From: Candidatus Cloacimonadota bacterium
GTDB taxonomy: Bacteria; Cloacimonadota; Cloacimonadia; Cloacimonadales; WRIO01
DNA length: 8,993 nt
Assembly: GCA_017998585.1 (NCBI GenBank)
Contig: JAGOCT010000046.1
Location: 1 to 8,993, forward strand
Direction: 5' to 3'
Position numbers and translations under genes: made by a program. Every line of letters begins with the position of its first letter. The first letter of the stretch is position 1. Positions 1-6,800 of this stretch are shown piece after piece. A model generated the notes under the pieces. That model was given only the letters and a program-made list of their open reading frames with translations. It ran no database searches and had not been told where the DNA came from.

Positions 1-1056
1 CCTCAGGATGAAGAGGTTAAACTGGTAAAAGAAAGCCTGCAGCGGATTCCATTTGATAACCGCAAACGAATTGCCTTAAACCAAATCAGTTCTCCTCTAG
101 TAGGGTCTCAGGATAATCTTATTATCTCCAGGAATCAGAACGCCAGTCAACAATCAGCCCAGGTAAACGGGAATAAAGATATGTCTTTGCAACAAATGGC
201 AGAAACACCTGTGGATTTAGTTCAGGCAGTTGTTAATTACATCAGTTCAGGTCAAAAAACAAAAATTGAGGATATGTTCACTTCTCAGGGCTATACTCAG
301 TTTAAAAAAGTATTATCATACGGTAAAGTAAAGATACATCCCGGAGCTCAGGAAATCAATACGTATCAGATGGGCTCTCAACAGATGGTTCGAAGCATCC
401 CCCTTGAGATAGAATTAAAGGACAAAAACCGCAAGATACTAAAAGAAGATATCTCTCTGATACTTGAAAATAATAAAGTCGCATGGGTCAATTTTACGAC
501 AAATGATCAGTATATCAATGAAAGTCTGGCTAAAGGAGCAAAACTCGGTGATCAGGCAGAACGGCTCAAGTCAATCCAATTCCTTGAATATTATAAGACC
601 ATGTTTGCTCTCAAAGAAACAGAACGCATTGCAGACATCTTTGCTGATTCTGCACTGATTTTTATTGGTTATGTCAAAGCAAAAGCTCCTGTGGATAAAA
701 GACTGTCTGATGTGATCAATAAAGAACTTAAAAAAGAAGAAATAGCTGTTCAAAAACTAAGTAAAGATGAGTATATCGACCGTATTCGTAAAATTTTTAA
801 CAGCAATACTGCAATCAATCTGAATTTCTCTGATGTTCAAATTGCTAAAAGGTCCAGAGATAAAGCGATTTATATGGTTCAGCTCAAGCAGGATTATTAT
901 TCATCTAACTATTCAGATAAAGGTTATCTGGTGTTATTCTATGATTTAACCGATACTGATAATCCCCAGATTTTTTTCCGTTACTGGCAGCCTTCTAAAA
1001 TGCAGCCTGAAGAGCTTGAACAGGTTAACAGAATGTCTGGCAGATTTAGATTTTAA
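1..1056 (+). CDS. Unrecognised protein, 5'-truncated, with a conserved C-terminal (probably envelope-associated) domain
   Basis: The reading frame is open from the first base of the window, so the true start lies upstream; the ATG at 181 is internal. The visible part is 351 residues. The first 60 or so are polar and low in hydrophobics, rich in Q, N and S, like a linker. Two folded regions seem to follow: visible residues about 70-165, and about 190-340 beginning at FLEYYKTMFALKETERIADIF. The second carries an SKDEYIDRIRKIF segment, then VQLKQDYYSSNYSDKGYL, and ends in RYWQP plus a short basic tail. I recall this pattern from FCB-group proteins, sometimes attached to LPP20-like lipoprotein domains, and its size would suit an NTF2-like fold. 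That is from memory, not a search. No catalytic residues are evident. The 39-base gap to the next gene, with no terminator, allows co-transcription. Function unknown; cell-envelope location is a guess because the N-terminus is missing. Confidence 0.8.
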   Translation, partial: PQDEEVKLVKESLQRIPFDNRKRIALNQISSPLVGSQDNLIISRNQNASQQSAQVNGNKDMSLQQMAETPVDLVQAVVNYISSGQKTKIEDMFTSQGYTQFKKVLSYGKVKIHPGAQEINTYQMGSQQMVRSIPLEIELKDKNRKILKEDISLILENNKVAWVNFTTNDQYINESLAKGAKLGDQAERLKSIQFLEYYKTMFALKETERIADIFADSALIFIGYVKAKAPVDKRLSDVINKELKKEEIAVQKLSKDEYIDRIRKIFNSNTAINLNFSDVQIAKRSRDKAIYMVQLKQDYYSSNYSDKGYLVLFYDLTDTDNPQIFFRYWQPSKMQPEELEQVNRMSGRFRF

Positions 1057-1084
1057 CAGATTATAACCTAATCATCATAAAAAA

Positions 1085-1089
1085 GAGAG
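1085..1089 (+). promoter_or_regulatory. Shine-Dalgarno-like GAGAG that selects a TTG start
   Basis: GAGAG lies 6 bases before the TTG at 1096. The first in-frame ATG (1114) is preceded only by an A-run with no ribosome-binding match, and starting there would remove the lysines at residues 5-6 that form the basic n-region of the signal peptide. The TTG start is therefore preferred. The match to AGGAGG is partial. Confidence 0.5.
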
Positions 1090-1095
1090 ATTGAT

Positions 1096-2880
1096 TTGAG
1101 CACATCAAAAAAAATGATATTGATGATATTAGCCATGATTAGTTCGCTTTGTCTTTTTTCAGAAGTAAGAATGAATCCTCACAGACATAATAAACAAATA
1201 GTTGCTTATTATCCAAACTGGCAATGGTACCGTAGAAATCAGCTGGTAAACCCTGAAACGATCCTATACAGTAATTACACAGTCATTAACTATGCATTTT
1301 TCAGACCATTAGCCAATGGATCAATCCAGTCCACTGACACTTGGGCTGATGAAGCGCTTCTGCTGGGTCCTATGATCTGGTACCCTGAAGAAATGCATGA
1401 TCAAACAAAATCCTTACCCTATCTTTGCCATCAGAACGGAGTAAAACTTTTACCCTCAATTGGTGGCTGGAATGATTCTGTCAATTTTCCACAGATAGCG
1501 GCCAGTAGTTCACTCAGGCAAATTTTTGTTGAAAGCTGTATCTCTCTGATAAATACTTACCAATTTGATGGTATTGATATCGACTGGGAGTATCCAGGTT
1601 TTGCTGCAAACAATGGATCTCCGGCTGATATGCAAAACTTTACCTTGCTATTGACTGATTTACGAGTGGCTTTAGATGATCTGGAGTTAATTACCAATCA
1701 GGAATACATACTCAGTGCCTGTTTTGGGAGCTCTCAATCAAATATGCAGTATATTGAATGGGATGCCGTTACGAATCTGGTCGATATGATCAATCTGATG
1801 TCTTATGATTTTCATGGTCCATGGGATAGCCTTAGCAATCATCATACCCCACTCTACGCACCTTCTCAGGGTGATCCTCTATGGTGTTTGGATGGTGCAT
1901 TCAACTTACTAACTCAGAATTACCAGGTACCTTCTCACAAGATTAATATAGGAATGGCTTTTTATGGGAAAGCCCTTTCGAACTGTTCCGATTTGTATGC
2001 CACCCATACAGGCTATGATAACGTTCACTTCTCAGCAGATGCGGGTCAACCGCATTACTATACGATATTAAATGAATTATCAAACTTTGAATATCACTGG
2101 GATGATCAGGTTAAATGTCCTTATCTGACTAGTCAAAGTCTTAATTGCTTTATAACTTATGATAATGAAACCTCAATTGAATACAAAGTCCAGTACGTAA
2201 ATGCTCATAATGTATTGGGTGTTATCATTTGGGAGTTAACCGGAGATTATACAGAAACCTCATCAGGCTCTGGTATTATAGATCAGACTCCATTGGCAGA
2301 ACTGATCAATAATACTTTTAATCAGAATCTGATTCCATATAACCTTAGAGCAGTTTATACAGGTACTTCTATTGTTTTAAACTGGGATTTTGCTTCTGAT
2401 AACCCTAATAGTCAATTTAAAGTATACCGAAATAACCTATGCCTAACAGAAAATGCAATACAGGCAATGACATATAATGACCTAGATATTTCTGCAGGAA
2501 ATACTTATACCTACTATGTGACATATATCAATGGCAATACTGAATCTCAAGCGTCTGATACGGTATCAGTTACAGTATTAAGTGCAGAAGAGGTATCTCA
2601 GAATGATGATTGTCAAATTAAAACTTATCCGAATCCGGTCGTAACAGAATTAAACATCATCTGCAATTCAAAAATTCACCATCCAATATCACTTGATATT
2701 TACAACATCAAGGGTCAGAAAGTAAAACATCTGTATCAAGGCGATTTCAGTCATTATGGGCAAACATTATCATGGGATAAAACAGATGATTCAGGCTGTA
2801 AAGTTGCTAATGGGATATACATGATTCGTTTCCAGCAGGGAAATAAGACCATTAGCAAAAAAATCCTCCTTTTAAAATAA
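1096..2880 (+). CDS. Secreted GH18 chitinase-family glycoside hydrolase with FN3-like module and T9SS sorting domain
   Basis: This 594-residue enzyme starts at TTG. Residues 1-22 form a signal peptide: KK at 5-6, then a hydrophobic core to about 21. The GH18 barrel spans about 35-405. It has SIGGW at 121-125 (strand 3), the catalytic DGIDIDWE with D158, D161, D163 and proton-donor E165, MSYD at 235-238 (strand 6), GMAFYGK at 286-292 and the late barrel tryptophan W379 in IIWELTGD. All residues needed for substrate-assisted hydrolysis of beta-1,4-GlcNAc linkages are present, so it should be active on chitin or related glycans. An FN3-like module (about 413-495) follows, then a C-terminal domain from YPNPV (511-515) to the lysine-rich end, typical of T9SS/Por cargo. 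It should thus cross the inner membrane by Sec and the outer membrane by T9SS. Exact specificity (chitinase, chitodextrinase or endo-GlcNAcase-like) cannot be told from sequence alone. It may be co-transcribed with the upstream gene. Confidence 0.93.
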   Translation: MSTSKKMILMILAMISSLCLFSEVRMNPHRHNKQIVAYYPNWQWYRRNQLVNPETILYSNYTVINYAFFRPLANGSIQSTDTWADEALLLGPMIWYPEEMHDQTKSLPYLCHQNGVKLLPSIGGWNDSVNFPQIAASSSLRQIFVESCISLINTYQFDGIDIDWEYPGFAANNGSPADMQNFTLLLTDLRVALDDLELITNQEYILSACFGSSQSNMQYIEWDAVTNLVDMINLMSYDFHGPWDSLSNHHTPLYAPSQGDPLWCLDGAFNLLTQNYQVPSHKINIGMAFYGKALSNCSDLYATHTGYDNVHFSADAGQPHYYTILNELSNFEYHWDDQVKCPYLTSQSLNCFITYDNETSIEYKVQYVNAHNVLGVIIWELTGDYTETSSGSGIIDQTPLAELINNTFNQNLIPYNLRAVYTGTSIVLNWDFASDNPNSQFKVYRNNLCLTENAIQAMTYNDLDISAGNTYTYYVTYINGNTESQASDTVSVTVLSAEEVSQNDDCQIKTYPNPVVTELNIICNSKIHHPISLDIYNIKGQKVKHLYQGDFSHYGQTLSWDKTDDSGCKVANGIYMIRFQQGNKTISKKILLLK

Positions 2881-2903
2881 GAATATCTTTTGATATATAT
2901 TGA

Positions 2904-2930
2904 AAAGGCTCTGGATAAACCAGAGCCTTT
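2904..2930. terminator. Bidirectional intrinsic terminator between convergent genes
   Basis: A perfect 11-bp stem, AAAGGCTCTGG / CCAGAGCCTTT, encloses the 5-base loop ATAAA. It starts 23 bases after the GH18 stop and ends 17 bases before the stop of the opposing GLUG gene. On the + strand it is followed by GAATTTT. On the - strand the stem T's run directly into another T and then CAATAT. The short U tracts on both sides and the convergent arrangement suit a shared terminator, though neither tract is strong. Confidence 0.8.
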
Positions 2931-2947
2931 GAATTTTCATGAACAGT

Positions 2948-4810
2948 TTATTTGATGATAATCATTTTTCCACAGACATGGCTGGTATTGCTATGTAACT
3001 GGTAAAAGTAAATTCCGGTAGCACATTTGTTATTGTTATCATCTTTACCATTCCAAGCAAGATGATGTTGTCCTGTTTTCAGATTGCTATATTGTTTAAC
3101 TAACTGACCCTTGGAATTGAAAATTTTCATAGATGCCTGATCATTTTGTCCAACAGTTAGTTTGATATTTACAGGCTGATTTGCACTGATTGGATTTGGA
3201 TATACATTCTCAATAAATGAATAAGCAGGAACAGGAGTAACAATTTCACCATTGATAACCGTTACAGAAACAGGTCCAAAGTACTCAGAAGACCCATCAC
3301 ATTCAACAGATTGTAACCAGTAGTAATAAGTTTGATTTGCCATTACTTCAGTATCAGTAAATGCATATTGCTGTTCGGTTGACTGATTGCCAGCACTAAT
3401 GACTTGACCATTCATCCTGTCAGCTCCTGATAAAGAGGACTGTGAATTTCTAAAAAGATAATAACCAAAAAGGCTACTTTCTGATTGGGTGGTCCATTTG
3501 ATACTAACAGTCTCTGAAGCAGTACATACAGCAGAGAATGAAGAAAGAGTAACAGGAAGAGTGGCATCAGGGTTGTCACGTAAAGTAGGATAGTCTCCAG
3601 GGTTTGTTTGCCAGATAGTATCCCAGTTCCAATTAGTAAAATTCCCAGATTGTAATAAGAAAGTCGATAAACCTGTTGAACTGTTAATGTTAGTATTAGG
3701 GTCGTTTGAACCACCAAATCCATCAATCAAAGTTGTTTCATTATCCCAGTATGTATCGTTAACATTAGAATATCCAATACTTCCGGCAATACTGCCAAAA
3801 GTATTGCTGTAAAATCCGGTTACATCTCCTGCATTGTAGCAATTTGTGATACTTGCAGTATTATTATATCCAACAAGACCACCTGCATAAGCAACGACAT
3901 TTCCGTGTACAAGCCCTTTATTATAACAATTTAAAATAGTTGAGCTTTCATTTCTGCCTGCTAAACCACCAATCATAACATAATTTAATGTAGATGTAAC
4001 TGAACCGAGGTTATAGCTTTCTTTGAGAACTGATGTACTGCCATTATCTCCAACAACACCACCGACAATACCTGTAGCACCACCAATATTTCCAGTATTA
4101 AAACACTTATCAATCAATGAGTTTCCATTCTGACCTGCAATACCGCCGATAAGTTCACTACTGTCACCAATACCAGTAATCGTAGCGGTATTGATACATT
4201 TTAAAACGGAAGCGGTTGTATGATCTGGTTTAACGGTATAACCGACGATTCCACCCACATATCTTTGAGCCGTTATTGATCCGCTGACTTTACAGTTATA
4301 AATCTGACTATCTTCATTGTAACCGGCAATACCTCCAGCATTCTGATTACCTGTGATATTCACATTTACCAGTTCAAGGTTTTTAATTCCATAAGGTTCG
4401 GTAGATGGGAGATAATGGCAAATGTATCCAAATAGCCCTGAGTTCCCCCAATAAGCAGTCTTGTTTTGATACAGATTGCTAATTTTAAAACCTTGACCAT
4501 CATAACTACCATAGAATTTTGCAGAACTGTTTCCAATCGAGACCCAGCCCATTGGCACATTTGCTGTATTTACATCATTATCATGATCACCTATATTCCA
4601 GCTTGCAGTAACAGCAGCATCGATGTCAGCTGTCTGAATAAAATGGTAATACCATGAAGACTGATTTGTGCTCATCCAGTACAGATTATCCAGATTAGCA
4701 ATCTGATATGGATCCGCAATAGTTCCTGAACCAAGAGGTTCAACCGCATTTTGAGCCAATAAAACGATTGCCATTAAACTGATTACAGTCGCAAGAAACG
4801 TTTTTTTCAT
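2948..4810 (-). CDS. Secreted GLUG-repeat surface protein with T9SS sorting domain
   Basis: This 620-residue protein opens with a clear signal peptide (MKKTFLATVISLMAIVLLAQ). GSGTIADPYQIANLDNL (27-43) is the usual lead-in to GLUG proteins, and SYDGQGFKISNL (102-113) starts the beta-helix-like region. Residues about 158-345 hold six clear GLUG repeats and one degenerate one, each with a (V/I/A)GG(I/L)(A/V)G core and then a C/S-(Y/F/I)-N turn. A linker with LPVTLSSFSA (418-427) leads into an FN3-like module (about 430-518), then YPNP (537-540) and the Ig-like C-terminal sorting domain ending MIIIK. GLUG repeats occur in bacterial adhesins and in the N-terminal part of M26 IgA peptidases. No protease motif (HExxH) is present here, so an adhesive or structural role is inferred. 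Export would be by Sec and T9SS, as for the convergent GH18 enzyme. The start is fixed by AGGAGG four bases upstream. The gene appears to be a single transcription unit. Confidence 0.92.
   Translation of the reverse strand: MKKTFLATVISLMAIVLLAQNAVEPLGSGTIADPYQIANLDNLYWMSTNQSSWYYHFIQTADIDAAVTASWNIGDHDNDVNTANVPMGWVSIGNSSAKFYGSYDGQGFKISNLYQNKTAYWGNSGLFGYICHYLPSTEPYGIKNLELVNVNITGNQNAGGIAGYNEDSQIYNCKVSGSITAQRYVGGIVGYTVKPDHTTASVLKCINTATITGIGDSSELIGGIAGQNGNSLIDKCFNTGNIGGATGIVGGVVGDNGSTSVLKESYNLGSVTSTLNYVMIGGLAGRNESSTILNCYNKGLVHGNVVAYAGGLVGYNNTASITNCYNAGDVTGFYSNTFGSIAGSIGYSNVNDTYWDNETTLIDGFGGSNDPNTNINSSTGLSTFLLQSGNFTNWNWDTIWQTNPGDYPTLRDNPDATLPVTLSSFSAVCTASETVSIKWTTQSESSLFGYYLFRNSQSSLSGADRMNGQVISAGNQSTEQQYAFTDTEVMANQTYYYWLQSVECDGSSEYFGPVSVTVINGEIVTPVPAYSFIENVYPNPISANQPVNIKLTVGQNDQASMKIFNSKGQLVKQYSNLKTGQHHLAWNGKDDNNNKCATGIYFYQLHSNTSHVCGKMIIIK
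3776..4339 (-). repeat. Tandem GLUG repeat array (six clear units plus one degenerate)
   Basis: Cores are at residues 158-163 (AGGIAG), 185-190 (VGGIVG), 221-226 (IGGIAG), 249-254 (VGGVVG), 280-285 (IGGLAG), 309-314 (AGGLVG) and a decayed FGSIAG at 338-343. Spacing is about 24-36 residues. Five of the six intact units have a cysteine before the aromatic or aliphatic residue and asparagine (NCKV, KCIN, KCFN, NCYN, NCYN); the fourth has ESYN. Bases have diverged between units, so this is an old protein-level repeat rather than a recent DNA duplication. Confidence 0.85.
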
Positions 4811-4814
4811 TTTT

Positions 4815-4820
4815 CCTCCT
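4815..4820 (-). promoter_or_regulatory. Strong Shine-Dalgarno AGGAGG of the GLUG-protein gene
   Basis: A full AGGAGG (CCTCCT on the + strand) lies four bases (AAAA) before the ATG at 4810. It fixes the start. Confidence 0.85.
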
Positions 4821-4824
4821 ACTT

Positions 4825-4841
4825 AACACACTTTTTGTGTT
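4825..4841 (-). other. Small hairpin in the 5' leader of the GLUG-protein gene
   Basis: AACACA-CTTTT-TGTGTT (+ strand) forms a 6-bp perfect stem with a 5-base loop. It ends four bases before the Shine-Dalgarno and lies inside the predicted mRNA leader. It is weak (AT-rich) and could stabilise the transcript or be chance. Confidence 0.35.
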
Positions 4842-4869
4842 TTCCTCATTCATTTAAAAAGGTTGATAA

Positions 4870-4898
4870 ATAATAATTTTATAAAGAATTTTAGTCAA
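4870..4898 (-). promoter_or_regulatory. Sigma70-type promoter of the GLUG-protein gene, with A/T-rich upstream tract
   Basis: Read on the - strand: TTGACT (4893-4898), a 17-base spacer, then TATTAT (4870-4875). The two boxes match consensus at 5/6 and 5/6 with ideal spacing. Immediately upstream (4899-4924) is an almost pure A/T tract containing the 12-bp palindrome TTATTTAAATAA (4912-4923), placed where an UP element would sit. The transcript would begin near 4863 and carry a leader of about 50 bases. Confidence 0.7.
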
Positions 4899-4941
4899 GT
4901 ATTTTTTAAAATTATTTAAATAAACTAAAGCCATCTATTAT

Positions 4942-6171
4942 TCATATCTTTATCATTTCCACATCGTCTGTATAATTTTCATAAACCACTTCTTCCAGAT
5001 TAGTCAGTTTTTCCAGGATTTCTTCCAGCTTTTGTACTGATTCATTGATTTTTTTTTGGTGTTTAAGAGTCTTTTCATCAGTGCATTTGCTTTCAAGATC
5101 GATAAATAGCATTTCCATATTCGCTTGCAGTACCATCATTGGTTGTCTCATTTCATGGCTTACTGCAATAGCCGTTGCCATAATAGCTTTTTTTTCTGTA
5201 TCTCTTTTTTCTAGCAAGGCCTGTAATTCTGCTAGTTTTTGCGCTTTTTCCTGATTGAACATCTCCAGGTAAAATTGATGATATAACTTAAAATAATAAT
5301 TGGCTTTCTTATACTGAGCATCTTTTTGATAAAATATGGATTTCATTTCATAAATTGTGATTAAAGCCCGTTTATTCTGATATTTCTTCGCATAGCTCTG
5401 AGCTTTATTCAACATTCTGAAGCAGGATTTCCTGTTTTTGTTAACAAATAATAGCTGACTGTAAATCATGAGATTATTAGTTAATGCCTGAAAATTATTT
5501 AATTCTCTATGATACTGTGCTGATTTTTTTACTGCATCAAGTGCCTCTGTATATTTCTTTTGCTGAACATACAGTCCCGCTAAATTGTTATATGCTCTGG
5601 CCATAGTCTGAATATTGTTTGTTTTTTGAGACAGCTCAAGATCAAGCAGATAATAATCTCTGGCTTTTCTATAATTTTTCATATACTTATGAACAATTCC
5701 CAAATTATTATAAGCATTGGAAAGACCAGAAATATACTGATGCTTTTTAAAAATGACAATACTCTTCTTATAGTTATCAATTGCTTGTTGATACTGAGTA
5801 AGTCCTGTAAATACCAATCCAAGATTGTTGTATAAACTAGCAATTTCTACTTCAGCATTTACCTGATCATAATACTGTAAAGCGGTCTCATACAATTCAA
5901 TTGCTTTATCGTAATTCATTAGAGAGTATTCTCTCATTCCTTTTAAATGATTTGTCTTGCCAATACCAAAAAGATAATCATTATCCTGTGAATAAGAAAA
6001 TGCCAGATTCAAATACTCCAGATATTTCTCGCCTGGTTGAAAGAGATGAAGGCTTGCTAGCTCAAATAACTTTTTAACTCTCTTTTCCTGATATTCAGCT
6101 TTTTCTGGTTCTTTCTCTATCTGTCCAGTGATTTCATTTAATTCATCAGTTAACTGCTTTTCTTTGTCCAT
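4942..6171 (-). CDS. TPR protein ending in a histidine-kinase DHp (HisKA) domain, no ATPase domain
   Basis: This 409-residue protein has no signal peptide or membrane segment, so it is cytoplasmic. Residues about 70-303 hold roughly six TPR units with a 40-residue period; the A-Y-N-N-L-G type helix recurs at 111-118, 153-159 and 193-199. A charged coiled coil (about 305-335) follows. A DHp-like hairpin begins at AVSHEMRQPMMVLQANMEML, with phosphoacceptor candidate H339, adjacent E340 and P344, exactly the H-E-x-x-x-P pattern of active HisKA domains. The second helix (about 370-395) ends the domain. The protein stops 14 residues later (DDVEMIKI), so the N, G1 and G2 boxes of an HATPase are absent. 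The 131 bases downstream before the next gene leave no room for a frameshifted one. It could accept or pass phosphate from a kinase in trans, or act as a dimeric scaffold. TPR-HisKA-HATPase proteins are common in FCB bacteria; HisKA-only forms are known but less studied. Confidence 0.87.
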   Translation of the reverse strand: MDKEKQLTDELNEITGQIEKEPEKAEYQEKRVKKLFELASLHLFQPGEKYLEYLNLAFSYSQDNDYLFGIGKTNHLKGMREYSLMNYDKAIELYETALQYYDQVNAEVEIASLYNNLGLVFTGLTQYQQAIDNYKKSIVIFKKHQYISGLSNAYNNLGIVHKYMKNYRKARDYYLLDLELSQKTNNIQTMARAYNNLAGLYVQQKKYTEALDAVKKSAQYHRELNNFQALTNNLMIYSQLLFVNKNRKSCFRMLNKAQSYAKKYQNKRALITIYEMKSIFYQKDAQYKKANYYFKLYHQFYLEMFNQEKAQKLAELQALLEKRDTEKKAIMATAIAVSHEMRQPMMVLQANMEMLFIDLESKCTDEKTLKHQKKINESVQKLEEILEKLTNLEEVVYENYTDDVEMIKI

Positions 6172-6176
6172 AATCG

Positions 6177-6182
6177 CTCCTC
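6177..6182 (-). promoter_or_regulatory. Shine-Dalgarno GAGGAG of the TPR-DHp gene
   Basis: GAGGAG lies 5 bases before the ATG at 6171 and supports that start. It coincides with the predicted transcription start of the upstream promoter. Confidence 0.75.
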
Positions 6183-6187
6183 AACTA

Positions 6188-6216
6188 AGTATAGTGAAAA
6201 TTATCATGTCTGTCAA
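6188..6216 (-). promoter_or_regulatory. Near-consensus sigma70 promoter of the TPR-DHp gene
   Basis: On the - strand: perfect TTGACA (6211-6216), a 17-base spacer, then TATACT (6188-6193, 5/6). This is the best promoter in the window. The -10 ends only 16 bases before the ATG, so the start site (about 6180-6183) would fall on the Shine-Dalgarno itself and leave a leader of about 10-12 bases. Confidence 0.75.
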
Positions 6217-6261
6217 GAAGATTATGGAATATCATTTTATCTAAAAATAGAGATTGTTTTA

Positions 6262-6355
6262 AAAAGGCTGTAAGCAGGATGTTTTTATTTCGAATTCCTT
6301 AAGCCGTTGAATACTCGATTGGATGCGAAAAACCGCTTGCTTGTGCAGATGCTTA
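6262..6355. other. G+C-richer, CpG-rich block between flgB and the TPR gene, possible intergenic element
   Basis: This stretch is about 43% G+C by hand count, against roughly a quarter to a third in the other intergenic regions. It holds several CpGs (TTCGAA, GCCG, CTCG, GCGA, ACCGC) that are scarce elsewhere. GATGC occurs twice around GAAAAACCGCTTGCTTGTGCA. On the - strand the flgB frame stays open for 33 codons past its TAA, but no ATG, GTG or TTG begins it, so it is not called a gene. I see no terminator-like stem. A dispersed repeat or a gene remnant are both possible. Confidence 0.35.
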
Positions 6356-6360
6356 ATTTC

Positions 6361-6777
6361 TTATTGAGATACCCCCTTAATTGCTCTTTTAATTCCACTG
6401 TATTTTCTCATTGCCAGTTTAACACTCATTTCATATCGTAAATTAGCTTCTGCCATTTCAGACATCTCTTTCTCTATTTCAACATTGTTGAGACCTGTAT
6501 CGTTTAAAGGATTATTTCTATTTACAACTTCAATTAAATTATCTTCTTTTGTTTTGGGATGTTGAATGTGATCCTCATGAGTGGTTTTTTTAGTAACAGA
6601 TCTTTCCTCTCCAATTCTTTTTTGAAGTTCATTTTCAAATTCTACTTTTTGAGCTTCAAAGCCAGGCGTCATGGAATTTGCTATATTATTAGAAAGTACT
6701 TTTTGGCGGGTTGAATAAGCATCTAAACTTTTTTCAATTGTTAAAAGCGTTTTTTTGAACAATAACTGATTCAACAT
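6361..6777 (-). CDS. flgB: Flagellar basal-body rod protein FlgB
   Basis: The protein has 138 residues, the normal FlgB length. It is one of the proximal rod subunits, exported by the flagellar type III system and assembled in the periplasm between the MS ring and the distal rod. The N-terminal rod signature is clear: LDAYSTRQKVLSNNIANSMTPGFEAQKVEFENEL (about 18-51), with the family's NNIAN and TPG(F/Y) motifs. The middle (about 52-90) is polar and variable, as usual. The C-terminal helix has VEIEKEMSEMAEANLRYEM then KYSGIKRAIKG, matching the FlgB rather than FlgC tail. AAAGGAGGT five bases upstream fixes the start. flgB normally heads a flgB-flgC-fliE operon. Here the next gene downstream is the TPR-DHp protein, with its own promoter, so flgB stands alone. 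A sigma54-like element precedes it. Confidence 0.93.
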   Translation of the reverse strand: MLNQLLFKKTLLTIEKSLDAYSTRQKVLSNNIANSMTPGFEAQKVEFENELQKRIGEERSVTKKTTHEDHIQHPKTKEDNLIEVVNRNNPLNDTGLNNVEIEKEMSEMAEANLRYEMSVKLAMRKYSGIKRAIKGVSQ

Positions 6778-6781
6778 AGCA

Positions 6782-6790
6782 ACCTCCTTT
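6782..6790 (-). promoter_or_regulatory. Very strong Shine-Dalgarno AAAGGAGGT of flgB
   Basis: AAAGGAGGT complements nearly the whole anti-SD, with the GGAGG core (6783-6787) 5 bases from the ATG. It is the best ribosome-binding site in the window and fixes the flgB start. Confidence 0.85.
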
Positions 6791-6800
6791 CATTAGAGAA

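Noticed and set aside
1038..1067. Possible sigma70 promoter (TATAAC at 1062) for the GH18 gene
   Set aside because: The -35 region at 17 or 18 bases upstream (GGCAGA or TGGCAG) is poor and lies inside the preceding gene. Co-transcription is at least as likely.
1096..1170. Lipoprotein signal (cysteine at residue 19) in the GH18 enzyme
   Set aside because: The residues before the cysteine (S-S-L-C) do not fit a lipobox, which needs a small residue at -1, and a hydrophobic core continues past it. An ordinary signal peptide fits better.
3412..3726. 104-codon open frame on the - strand inside the GLUG gene
   Set aside because: It is an out-of-frame reading of the FN3 and linker region. Its leucine- and valine-rich composition comes from the AT-rich codons, and it has no start signal.
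3776..4339. CRISPR or DNA-level tandem repeat in the GLUG region
   Set aside because: The periodicity is at protein level with diverged bases and variable unit length, and there are no conserved repeats with unique spacers.
4811..4941. A frameshifted HATPase domain downstream of the TPR-DHp gene
   Set aside because: Only 131 A/T-rich bases remain before the next gene. They hold a promoter and leader, and no N-, G1- or G2-box residues appear in any frame.
6361..6777. FlgC rather than FlgB
   Set aside because: The N-terminal rod motif is shared, but the C-terminal EKEMSEMAEANLRYEMSVKL...IKRAI pattern and the 138-residue length fit FlgB, whose tail differs from FlgC.
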